Below the pieces are notes generated by a model. That model ran no database searches and was not told the origin of the DNA. It worked only from the letters and a program-made list of their open reading frames with translations. From the NCBI RefSeq assembly GCF_003797185.1, contig NZ_RKMH01000012.1, forward strand, positions 62,001 to 126,000: 64,000 bases of DNA. Direction: 5' to 3'. Source of the DNA: Gordonia oryzae (lineage in GTDB: Bacteria > Actinomycetota > Actinomycetes > Mycobacteriales > Mycobacteriaceae). How positions within the stretch are numbered: the first letter of the stretch is position 1; every line of letters starts with the position of its first letter. The position numbers and the translations under genes are program-made. This document shows, in pieces, positions 53,316-62,700 of the stretch.

Positions 53316-53340
53316 CCCCCTCCGGTGTACCCGGAGGGGG
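53316..53340 (-). terminator. Terminator after tRNA-Lys
   Basis: A perfect 10-bp stem (CCCCCTCCGG) with a 5-nt loop is followed, on the minus strand, by a TTTTC tract: a canonical intrinsic terminator 12 bases past the tRNA. Confidence 0.88.
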
Positions 53341-53351
53341 ATTCTCGATTG

Positions 53352-53424
<73 letters not shown>

Positions 53425-53510
53425 TTGGCGAACCGAGAGGAAACACTACATGACCGGTACCCATTCCATGAAATCGTCTGGTCAGAGGCGGTTTCCGCTC
53501 GGTGGTCGCA

Positions 53511-54725
53511 TCACCCGTCGGTAGCGTTGCCCTTCTTCCACACCGACCACGGAACGTTCCAGTCACCGAGGCCGTCGTCACCCGGAAGGATCGGTCCCAC
53601 AGCGTTCTTCACCGTCACAATGTCGCCACGCAAGGCGGTGTTGAGGAACCACTCCGCATTGGCCGGACTGACATTGAGACAGCCGTTGCTCACGTCATCG
53701 ACGCCCTGATCGCCCAGAGACCAGGGAGCCGAGTGAACGTAGATGCCGCTGAACGAGATTCGCGTGGCGTCGTAGACGGTCTCGCGGTAGCCGCCCGGCG
53801 AGTTGACGGGAACACCATAGGTCGAAGAGTCCATGATGACGCTCGGATCGCGCTCGGCCACGATATAGATACCGTTGTTGGTGGGAGTCGAATCCTTGCC
53901 CATCGAGGTCGGCATCGTCCGCACGACCTTGCCGTTGATGGACACGGTGATCATGTGGGTCTTGTCATCGGCTGAGGCAACGAGTGCACGACCGACGGTG
54001 AAGTCGGTGGTGAGATTGTTGTCGCCATAGACGCCACCACCGAGGTCGATGCCCTTGGTGTTGACCTTGACGTTGACCTTGGTGCCCGGCGCCCAGAAAT
54101 GTTCGGGACGCCAACGCACCATCGAGTCGTTGACCCAATAGAACGCACCCTCGACCGGCGGGTTGGTGGTGACCTGGATGGCGCGCTGTGCGTTGAGCTT
54201 GTTCGTGACCGGCTGATCGAAATTGATCATCACCGGTTGCCCGATACCCACGGTCTCGTTCTCGGCGGTCACCGTCGAGGCTGAGGCGGTCGACTCGGCG
54301 GAGGCGGTGCTGAAGGTCAGCTTCTTCGCGCCCGCACCGTCGACGCCCTGCGCCGCTGCGGTCAGCGTGTACTGGTCGCCGAAGTCCAATGGCCCCTTGG
54401 CGGTCCAGGTGGCTCCGTCGGCAGAAACGGTGCCGGGCACCGGCCCGTCCGATCCTGTGACGACGACCGATCGCAGATTGCCGTCGTGGGCGGTCACGGT
54501 CAGCGGTGCGCCAGGCATTACGCCCACCGCGTTGTCCTTTAGAGGACGGTCGGCCCACCCGGTGACGGAAATACTGGGCTGCCCCAACGAACTCAGCGCA
54601 GGCGCGTTTCCGGTGGCATCGGGATACGACGACGACGCTGAGCAACCGGGCACAACGGTCACCACGGCGCCGGCGGTGAGTACCAGCAGCGCGTTTCGGG
54701 CGTATGAGCCCCGCGCACGGGTCAC
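53511..54725 (-). CDS. LdtB-type L,D-transpeptidase paralogue with altered SHGC motif
   Basis: A 404-residue lipoprotein homologous over its length to the enzyme at 50471: signal peptide and lipobox VVPGC (Cys about 28), two Ig-like domains (about 45-255), YkuD domain and the cap DGLGDWNVPW. The catalytic block reads IYVHSAPW and then VSNGCLNVS, so the His of SHGC is replaced by Asn while Cys and the HSAP His-Ser pair remain. In LdtMt2 the first His is the general base and the second supports the active site, so activity may be reduced or changed rather than lost. It lies 86 bases upstream of tRNA-Lys and directly after the DUF3618 gene (stop and start are within 5 bases), matching the ldtB-Rv2520c-bcp order. 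Confidence 0.9.
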   Translation of the reverse strand: MTRARGSYARNALLVLTAGAVVTVVPGCSASSSYPDATGNAPALSSLGQPSISVTGWADRPLKDNAVGVMPGAPLTVTAHDGNLRSVVVTGSDGPVPGTVSADGATWTAKGPLDFGDQYTLTAAAQGVDGAGAKKLTFSTASAESTASASTVTAENETVGIGQPVMINFDQPVTNKLNAQRAIQVTTNPPVEGAFYWVNDSMVRWRPEHFWAPGTKVNVKVNTKGIDLGGGVYGDNNLTTDFTVGRALVASADDKTHMITVSINGKVVRTMPTSMGKDSTPTNNGIYIVAERDPSVIMDSSTYGVPVNSPGGYRETVYDATRISFSGIYVHSAPWSLGDQGVDDVSNGCLNVSPANAEWFLNTALRGDIVTVKNAVGPILPGDDGLGDWNVPWSVWKKGNATDG

Positions 54726-54943
54726 TGGAGTACCTTGCGGATGACGAGAACGGCGACGACAGAGCCCACGCCGGCAAGCGTGTACTTGACGGCGGGCGTG
54801 TTCAAGAACGCGAGTGCTGCACTCTTGGCATCGCCGGCCAGACGCTGCGGATTGGCCCGCTCAGCCAGCACGTCGAGTGTGTGGGCCAGGTCCTCGCGGG
54901 CTTTCGCGATGTCCTGCTCGATACGGTCGGTATCCCCGGCCAC
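54722..54943 (-). CDS. DUF3618 membrane protein (Rv2520c-like)
   Basis: A 73-residue protein. An N-terminal amphipathic helix (DRIEQDIAKAREDLAHTLDVLAERANP) typical of DUF3618 precedes a C-terminal TM helix (YTLAGVGSVVAVLVIRKVL). GTG 54943 is chosen because GGGAGGA lies 5-6 bases upstream; a longer ATG start at 54982 has none. Its stop overlaps the start of the L,D-transpeptidase gene, so the two are co-expressed. Divergent from bcp, as Rv2520c is from Rv2521. Role unknown, probably envelope-associated. Confidence 0.82.
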   Translation of the reverse strand: MAGDTDRIEQDIAKAREDLAHTLDVLAERANPQRLAGDAKSAALAFLNTPAVKYTLAGVGSVVAVLVIRKVLQ

Positions 54944-55138
54944 GTGGTCCTCCCAGGAATGGTCAAGAAAGTTCTGCTCCATGTGGCCCGGCGGACCACA
55001 CTTCTCCCCCGACGCAATACGACCGCGCGAGGAAAGGTTCCCGGCGCGGAGCGAATGCGGTGCGAGCGGCCACACAAGGTTACGCCATGACAGTCGGCGC
55101 CACTGCACATCATCGGTCGGACATCGGACATCATCGAC

Positions 55139-55144
55139 TAGCCT
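55139..55144 (+). promoter_or_regulatory. -10 element for leaderless bcp
   Basis: TAGCCT ends 7 bases before ATG 55152. Confidence 0.5.
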
Positions 55145-55151
55145 GAGCGTC

Positions 55152-55628
55152 ATGTCAGACACACAACGCCTCGCCGTCGGAGACCCGGCACCGGCCTTCA
55201 CCCTCCCCGACGCGCAGGGCAAGTCGGTGTCGCTGGCCGACTACGCAGGCCGAAAGGTGATCGTCTACTTCTATCCGGCAGCATCGACTCCCGGATGTAC
55301 CACACAGGCCTGCGACTTCCGGGACAGTCTCGCCGACCTCGGAGAGTTCGGCATCGATGTGATCGGAATCTCACCCGATAAGCCGGTGAAACTCGCGAAG
55401 TTCGCCGACGCCGAAGGACTGGACTTCCCCCTGCTCAGCGATCCGGACAAGACGGTGCTGACGCAGTGGGGTGCGTTCGGCGAGAAGAAGCTCTACGGCA
55501 AGGTCGTCACCGGCGTGATCCGCTCGACCTTCCTCGTCGACGAGCAGGGCACGATCGCCCTGGCCCAGTACAACGTCCGCGCGACCGGGCATGTGGCCAA
55601 GCTGCGCCGCGACCTCGCGCTCGACTGA
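55152..55628 (+). CDS. bcp: Thiol peroxidase BCP (peroxiredoxin Q type)
   Basis: A 158-residue cytosolic peroxiredoxin that reduces H2O2 and organic hydroperoxides. The site YPAASTPGCTTQACDFRD (about 45-62) contains the peroxidatic Cys and, five residues on, the resolving Cys of the atypical two-Cys PrxQ class. The PxxxTPGC motif has Ala at the position often occupied by Lys or Arg. Downstream are GISPDKPVKLAKF and STFLVDEQGTI. A leaderless ATG at 55152 is supported by TAGCCT. The TetR gene follows 27 bases later and is probably co-transcribed. Confidence 0.94.
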   Translation: MSDTQRLAVGDPAPAFTLPDAQGKSVSLADYAGRKVIVYFYPAASTPGCTTQACDFRDSLADLGEFGIDVIGISPDKPVKLAKFADAEGLDFPLLSDPDKTVLTQWGAFGEKKLYGKVVTGVIRSTFLVDEQGTIALAQYNVRATGHVAKLRRDLALD

Positions 55629-55655
55629 GCCCACCCCGACATCGCACCCGGACCG

Positions 55656-56279
55656 ATGACCACCCAGCCGCTCGTCCCCCGCAAACGGCCCACGCAGGAG
55701 CGCAGCAAACGCAAGTTCTCCGCCATGCTCGCGAGTGCGCGCGAGCTGCTGACCGAGGTCGGGTTCGAGTCGTTGACGTGTGAGGAGATCGCCTCGCGCG
55801 CCGAGGTTCCCATCGGGACGCTCTATCAATACTTCGCGAACAAGTACGTGATCGTGTGCGAGCTCGACCGACTCGACACGGTCGCGGTCCGCGAGGAACT
55901 CACCGCGTTCGCCTCCGAGGTGCCCTCGCTCGAATGGCCGGTGCTCCTCGAGAAGTTCCTCGACCACCTCGCCGCGCTGTGGCGCGACGACCCGTCCCGG
56001 CGGGCGGTGTGGCTGGCGGTGCAGTCGACCCCGGCCACCCGGGCCACCGCTTCGCAGAACGAACGCGTTCTGGCCGACCAGGTCTCGCGGCTGATCGCCC
56101 CGCTTACCCCGTCTCAGCGGGCTCGGCGCGAAATGATGTCGCAGGTACTGGTCCATACGGCGTACTCGCTGCTGAGTTTCTCGGTGCAGGACGGCCACAA
56201 CCATCCCGAGACGGTGACCGAGCTCAAACGTATGCTGGCCGGCTACTTGCTGCTCGAGGAGAGCACCGGTGCGCTCTGA
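55656..56279 (+). CDS. TetR-family transcriptional regulator
   Basis: A 207-residue regulator. The HTH is at residues 14-62 (ERSKRKFSAMLASARELLTE, EEIASRAEVPIGTLYQYFAN) and the C-terminal helical ligand domain follows. It sits between bcp and the convergent acpS-fas pair, so control of bcp or fatty-acid synthesis genes is possible, but FasR of mycobacteria is encoded elsewhere and this is not clearly its orthologue. ATG 55656 has no strong Shine-Dalgarno and the gap to bcp is short, consistent with read-through. A terminator follows. Confidence 0.88.
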   Translation: MTTQPLVPRKRPTQERSKRKFSAMLASARELLTEVGFESLTCEEIASRAEVPIGTLYQYFANKYVIVCELDRLDTVAVREELTAFASEVPSLEWPVLLEKFLDHLAALWRDDPSRRAVWLAVQSTPATRATASQNERVLADQVSRLIAPLTPSQRARREMMSQVLVHTAYSLLSFSVQDGHNHPETVTELKRMLAGYLLLEESTGAL

Positions 56280-56315
56280 TCCTCCGGTGCGCTGATTCAT
56301 CGGTCCTCGACACAA

Positions 56316-56351
56316 ACGACGGCGGTCGGGCATCGGCCCGACCACCGTCGT
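56316..56351. terminator. Hairpin between convergent tetR and acpS
   Basis: Arms ACGACGG-C-GGTCGGG and CCCGACC-A-CCGTCGT pair with one mismatch around a 6-nt loop; it can end both genes. Confidence 0.8.
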
Positions 56352-56386
56352 CTTCTCGTCTCAAACCTTGTGTGGAACGCCGGGGT

Positions 56387-56782
56387 TCAGCCCGCGCCCT
56401 CCAGGATCGCTACCGCGGCGGCCGACGGGCCGTCATGGGTCAGCGAGATGTGAACCTGGGTGTCACGCAGGTGTTCGGCGATCTCCCCGGCCAGCCGAAT
56501 GGCCGGACGACCCCAGTTGTCGGTGACCACCTCGATATCGCTGTGCCGGATCAACGGCAGCAGTGGCGACCGGGCGAACCGGCTGACCGACCACGCCTTG
56601 ACGACGGCCTCCTTGGCAGCCCACCGTGCGGCGAGGTGACGTGCGTCCTCACCGGTACCCGACGCCGCGTCGCGGCGCTCGCCGACGGTGAAGCGGTCGC
56701 CGAAGGTCGTTCCCGGCTGGGCCAATTGCTCGGCGAATTCCGGGATCGACACGACGTCGATCCCGACTCCCAACACCGCCAT
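56387..56782 (-). CDS. acpS: Holo-[acyl-carrier-protein] synthase (4'-phosphopantetheinyl transferase)
   Basis: A 131-residue AcpS. The motifs GVGIDVVSIPEF (Mg-binding Asp) and ARWAAKEAVVKAW (with WxxKEA, about 68-80) are both present, and the C-terminal strand ISLTHDGPSAAAVAI is complete. It transfers phosphopantetheine from CoA to the ACP domain of FAS I. ATG 56782 overlaps the fas stop codon by one base (TGATG), so translation is coupled and the enzyme is made together with its substrate, as in other Mycobacteriales. Confidence 0.95.
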   Translation of the reverse strand: MAVLGVGIDVVSIPEFAEQLAQPGTTFGDRFTVGERRDAASGTGEDARHLAARWAAKEAVVKAWSVSRFARSPLLPLIRHSDIEVVTDNWGRPAIRLAGEIAEHLRDTQVHISLTHDGPSAAAVAILEGAG

Positions 56783-59700
56783 CAGACCGTGGCCGCGCTG
56801 CTGGAGGCCGACACGTCGTGCACCGCATCGCCATACGCACCCGACGCGCCCAGGCGAATCGCCGGATCGAGGAGCACCTGAGCCTCGGCGTCGTGCTCGT
56901 CGCGGGTCTCGTCGAAGCGACGGTTGGCCGGACGCCGGTAAGCGGCCTCGCCACCGCACATTGCCTCGAGCAACCGCTGGCTGCCCTTGCGCTCACGCTC
57001 GGCGGCACGACGGCGATAGTCGTCGCGCTCGGCCGGGTCCAGCGAGGCAATGAACGCCTCCGGGTGCACGACCGCGATCAGGCCCGACACATGACCGAAT
57101 CCGAGGCTGGTCAGCAGACCGGCCTTGAGCGGGAAACGGTCCCCGAGTCGCAGTGTCTCTCGCGCCCAGACCAGGTGGGGGTAGTCCTGCATCTGCTCAT
57201 CGACGCAGTCGAGACTGCGATTCGGCGGGATGACACCCTCACGCAACACTTGGCACAGTCCGATCAGCTGGAAGGCGGCAGCACCACCCTTGGCGTGACC
57301 GGTCAACGACTTCTGCGACACCACGAACAGTGGTGCACCGTCACCACGGCCGATCGCCGCGGCCAGCCGCTCATGCAACTCGGACTCGTTGGGATCGTTG
57401 GCGCGGGTGGAGGTGTCGTGCTTGGAGACGACAGCAACGTCGTCGGCACTGACACCCAGCGCCGCCAACGCGCTGGCCAGCGGCGAACTCAGCGCACCCC
57501 GTGCGGCACCGAGCGCTCCGAGGCCTGGTGCCGGGATCGAGGTGTGCACGCCGTCACCGAAGCTCTGCGCCCATGCCACCACACCGAGGACCGGCAGGCC
57601 CATCTGCGCCGCGACGTCACCGCGGGCCAGCAGAATCGTTCCGCCGCCCTGGGATTCAACGAATCCACCGCGTCGGCGATCGTTGGCCCGCGAGTAGCGA
57701 CGCTCATCGATCCCCCGTGCGGCCATCTTCGCCGATTCCGCGGTCGCCGACATGTCACCGAATCCGACGATGCCCTCGATCCCGAGATCGTCGAAGCCTC
57801 CGGCCACCGCGAACAGCGCTTTGCCGAGGCGGATCTTGTCGACGCCCTCCTCAACCGAGACCGCAGCGGTCGCGCAGGCGGCAACCGGGTGGATCATCGC
57901 ACCGTAGCTGCCGACGTAGGACTGGACAACGTGCGCGGCAACGATGTTCGGCAGCGCCTCCTGCAGGATGTCGTTGGCCTTGGCCTCGCCGAGCAGGGTG
58001 TTGATGTAGAGCTCGCGCATCGAGGTCATACCACCCATGCCGGTGCCCTGGGTATTGGCCACCAGACCCGGATGCACCCACCGCATCAGCTCGCTCGGGG
58101 TGAAGCCCGAGGAGAGGAATGCATCGACGGTAGCCACGAGATTCCACAACGCCACCCGATCAATCGACTCGGCCATGTCAGCCGAAACACCCCAGCGGGT
58201 CGGGTCGAACCCGGTCGGGATCTGCCCACCGACGGTGCGGGTCAGAGCGAATCGACGCGGGACGCGGATCTCGGTGCCCGCCAGACGGGTCACCTGCCAT
58301 TCGCCGGACTCCTCATTGGCGACGACCCGGGTGCGCTCGGGATCGGCGGAGGCGAACGCACGCGCCTCGGCCTCCGAGGACACCGCGAAGGTGAGATCCT
58401 CGTCGAGGAACACCGACGTGAGCAGCGGAGAGGTGCCCTCGACCATGGCTCCCTCGTCGGCGTAGCGGCGGATGCCGCACCGCTCGACGACTGCGTCGTG
58501 ATAACGCTCGGCGATCTCGGCCTCGGCCACGGGATCACCAGATTCGGTGTCGTACCAGCCCGGCTTGGGCGCGGTATCCCAGGAGATTAGTCCGGTGTTC
58601 CAGGCGAGTTCGAGAACTCCTGCAGCACTGAGCTTCTCGTCGACCTCCATCTCGAAGCGCGTGCGTGCCGACCCGTACGGGCCGAGCTCGCCGGCGCCGA
58701 CGATGACGACCATGTCCTCCGGACGCGAGTCGATCTTCGGCCAGACCGGGCGCACGCCACCCGCCGCGCGCGCCGGTGCGGGCAGGGCCGCTACGGTCAC
58801 CGCTGCGTCGTCCTCGGCGGGTTCGACGGTCTCGTCCTCGTTGGCGGCCTGTGCGGCCAGTGCCTTGAGGTCGATGGACGGATCGAGTCCACCGGTGAAG
58901 TCGGCGGTCACCGCAGCCTCCCGCGCCGCGGCCCGGGTGGCCGGATCACAGAGGCCCAGCAGATTGTCGGCCATCTCGTCGGTGGTCCAGGTGCGCACAC
59001 CCGCGGCTTCCACCGCGGTGACCATTCCGTCGTTGTGACCCATGAGTCCGGTCCCCTTGACCCACCCGATCAGCGCATGCGCCAGGGTGGTCTTCGAGCC
59101 CCACGATTCCTCTGCGGCCCAACGAGTCACGAGTGCGTCGAGCGCTGCCTTGCTCTCGCCGTAGGCGCCGTCACCGCCGAACATGCCACGGTTGGGCGAG
59201 CCGGGCAGAACAACGTGCAGACGAGCGGCGATGTCGTGGTCGGCACCGATGTCGGACAGTCCGGCGATCAACCGCTCCACCGACCACAGCAGCACCTTCA
59301 TCTCCAGCTCGGCGCGAGCGCCGGCGTCGGTGAGGTCACCGGCGACGCGGGGCGCGGCGAACGGGAACAGCAGCGTCGGCTTGATCGCCGGCTTCACCAC
59401 GGCGGTGGTCCCGCCGAGGTTCTCGGTTTGTTCGCTACCCAGCCACGACACCAGCTCGTCGACGTCGGTGTAGGCAGCCATATTCGCCGGGACGACCCAC
59501 AGCGCGGCGTCGAACCGGGCGTTCTCGCGATAGAGCTTCTTGTAGAAGGCCAGTCGCTGCGAGTCCAGTCGCGAGGTGCTCGCCACCACCGTGGCGCCGC
59601 CGGCGAGCAGCCCGGCGACAACCGACGCGGCGATCGACCCCTTGCTGGCGCCGGTCACCACGGCGACCTGGTTGGCCCACTGGCCCTGTCCGGGCTCTTG

Positions 59701-62700
59701 GGCGGCGCGTGCGATGGTTCCGAACGCGCGCTCGTGCACCAGGTTTCCCGCGGCCAATGCCTTGTCCTGCCACCAGGCGGCATGCTGGGCGACGGTGTGC
59801 CCGGAACCGGTGAAACGTGCGGTGAGTGCGTCGAAGTCGGCGTCCAGCTCATCGGAATCGGTGAGCCAGATCCGCACCAGATCCTCACGCGAGGTCGCCC
59901 AGCGGTCGTCGATGAGAACGACCTTGGCCTCGTCGAAGGCCGGCGCGACGGTGCGCGCCCAGTCTGAACCCAGCTCGTCGCTGACCCGCTGCGCCAGAAG
60001 CACATTCGGGTCGTCGGTGGCCTCTGGGGTGGAGACCTCCTCGGTGAGGCCCAGTTTGGACAGCATCGTGTAGGCGGCCGACGCCAGCGCCCCGGAACGA
60101 CCAGTGATCTGCTCGGTGAACTCACCCAACGCCGCTGCGTCAACGGTTGCGCCGCCACCGGATTCGGCTGCCGGCTTGGCTACGGCGATACCGCGCGAGG
60201 CGCCGACCGCAGCAATCGCACGGTCGATCAACGCGTCGAGGCCGTCGGTGTTCGCGACGGCACCATCGAGGAGGTCGCCGAGATCTCCACCGCGGACGCT
60301 GGCGCCCTCACGGGTACCCAAGGCAAGCGCGACCTGGGTATGCAGTCCCCAGCCCGGGCCCAGCTGCCACACGCCGCTCACCCGGTCGGTGATGTAGGAC
60401 TGGCGCTTACCGGTCGGGCCGATGACCTTGCGAATCTGATCGCCGACGGCGTCGGTCAGCACGGTGCCGAGCGGTCGGTACCCGCGGGCCAGGCTCTCCA
60501 CCGTCGAGGCCAGAGCGGCCATGTCGGCTTCTGCGGCACCGTCGATGGCACCCAGACCCAGCTCTCCACCGATATCGAGGAGCAGCTGGTTACGACGCGA
60601 GGACACACCGTCACACAACGCCTCGATGGTATCGGCAGCGCCGATCTGATCGGTCCGCATCTTGGTCCACAACGCGATGACCGACTTGACCGCGTCGGCC
60701 GGGCCGAACGAGATGTCTTCGGGCCGCGGGCCGCTCGCCGCAGCGGGGGCGGGAGCCGGCGCCGCGGCGGCGGGCGCGGCGGCGGCGGGCGAGGCCGCGG
60801 CCGCCGGGGCCTCGCTCGGTGCCGACTCAGCGGGTTCGTCGTCCTCGGGCTCGGGTCCTGAGTCCGCCGCCAGGATCACATCCGAGTCGCGCTCAAGGTT
60901 GCAGACCTCGGTGGTCGCCGAGTGGTATCGGTCGAGTTTGAGGGTGTTGGTCGCCAGACCCGCAAGGGTCGGGGCGCCCTTCAGGCCGATCTCGACGAAG
61001 CGTTGCACACCGAGCCCGTCGCGGTCTGCTCCGGAGAACAATAGATCCTGGGTCTCGATCCAGCGCACCGGGCTGGCGAACTGCCAGGCGAGCAACTCGA
61101 TGAGCACCACGCGTGCCAGTTTCACCGGCTGCGCAGACCATGAATCCCATTCCGCGAGAACCTCGTTCAGCGGATCAGACGGAACCAGATCGGCTATCTC
61201 CGCGACGAAGTCGCGGCCCAAAGTGAACATCCGCGGTACCAGGTTCGGGATGTAGTGCCCGATCAGGATCGACGGATCGAATTCCTCGGGGAGCAGCGCG
61301 TCGAGCTTGCCGCGGAATTCCGGCACGCCGGCACGCAGCACCGTGGAATGGAACGGTACGTCGATGCCGGGCACGATGATGAAGGACCGTTTGCCGCCGA
61401 CTTCGGCCCGGCGACGCTCGATCTCGTCCTCGAGTCGCTCAAGGCCTCGCACGGTACCGGCGATCGCATACTGGGATCCGAGCAAGTTGAGGTTCACGAC
61501 CTCGAGGAACTCACCGCACTCGGCGCCGATCTGCGCGACGAAGTCGGTGACCTCGGCGTCGTCGAGCCCGAACTGGCTGGGCCGGATGGCGGCCATCCGA
61601 TAGTCGCTGCGGCCCTGATCATCTCGGGGGACAAGATGATGCATGGCCTCGCCTCGCTGGAAGACGACCTCGAGGACAGCCTCGAGCGGCAACACTCCTG
61701 CGCAGGCCGCGAGCGCGTTGTACTCACCGACGGAGTGACCGCAGGTGATCGCACCCTCGACGAATCCGCCGGATTCCTTCAGCTCGGCGATCTGTGCCAC
61801 ACCGAGGGTCGCCATCGCGACCTGGGTGAACTGGGTCAGGAACAGCACGCCGTCAGGGTGGTTGTAGGTCGTGCCGTTGGCGATCAGGGTGGTCGGGTTG
61901 TCGCGGACCACCGCGAGAATCGAGAAGCCCAGTGCGGCACGCGTGTGCTTGTCGGCGCGGTCCCAGATCTCGCGGGCGGCCTTCGAGCGTGAGCGAGCGT
62001 CGAGGCCCATGCCCTTGCTCTGGATGCCCTGACCGGGGAAGGCGTAGACAGTACGCGGTGCGGCAAGCAGACCGGTGGCGCTCATCACAAGGTTGTCGCC
62101 GACCTTCGCGGTGACCTCGACGATCTCGCGGCCGGCGTCCAAGCCGACCCGGTCGGCGCGGACGGTGATCACGTCACCGGTCCGCACCATGCCCAGATAC
62201 CTTGCGGTCCAACCGATCAGCGGTCGCGGTGACGGAATCGGGTTCTTGGCGTCGGTCGCGGTGAGCACCTGCTGCGCCGCCGCCGACAACCACATGCCGT
62301 GCACGATCGGATCACCGAGACCGGCCAGCCGGGCGGCGGTGGAGTCGGTATGGATCGGATTGCGGTCGCCGGAGACCGCGGCGAAGCCGGTCATCCGCTC
62401 CGGTGCGGTGATGGTCGCGGTGCGCAGGGTCTTGCGGGTCGCCGAACCCTCGTCGCCGAGCGCTCCCCCAGCGCGTGCCGGGTCGGCGAGTTCGGCCGAG
62501 CCGAGTCGGCCGCGGATCGCGAAGCGCTCGGTCATCACGGCGACCTGCTTCTGCCCGTCGAGCACCTCGACCTGCACCTGCACTACGCGACCGACCTCGG
62601 TGTCGGAGACTGGACCAGCGGTCGCAACCACGGTGAGTTGAGTTGCCTCCGTAGGGATATCACCCACCAGGCGCACGGCGTGATCGAGGTGCACCAGGTC

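Noticed and set aside
60540..60620. Apparent loss of the ACP phosphopantetheine Ser in fas (GGEL where GSEL is common)
   Set aside because: By comparison with fungal FAS ACP, the modified Ser lies in the SSRRNQLL segment, which is intact. The Gly is in a neighbouring helix.
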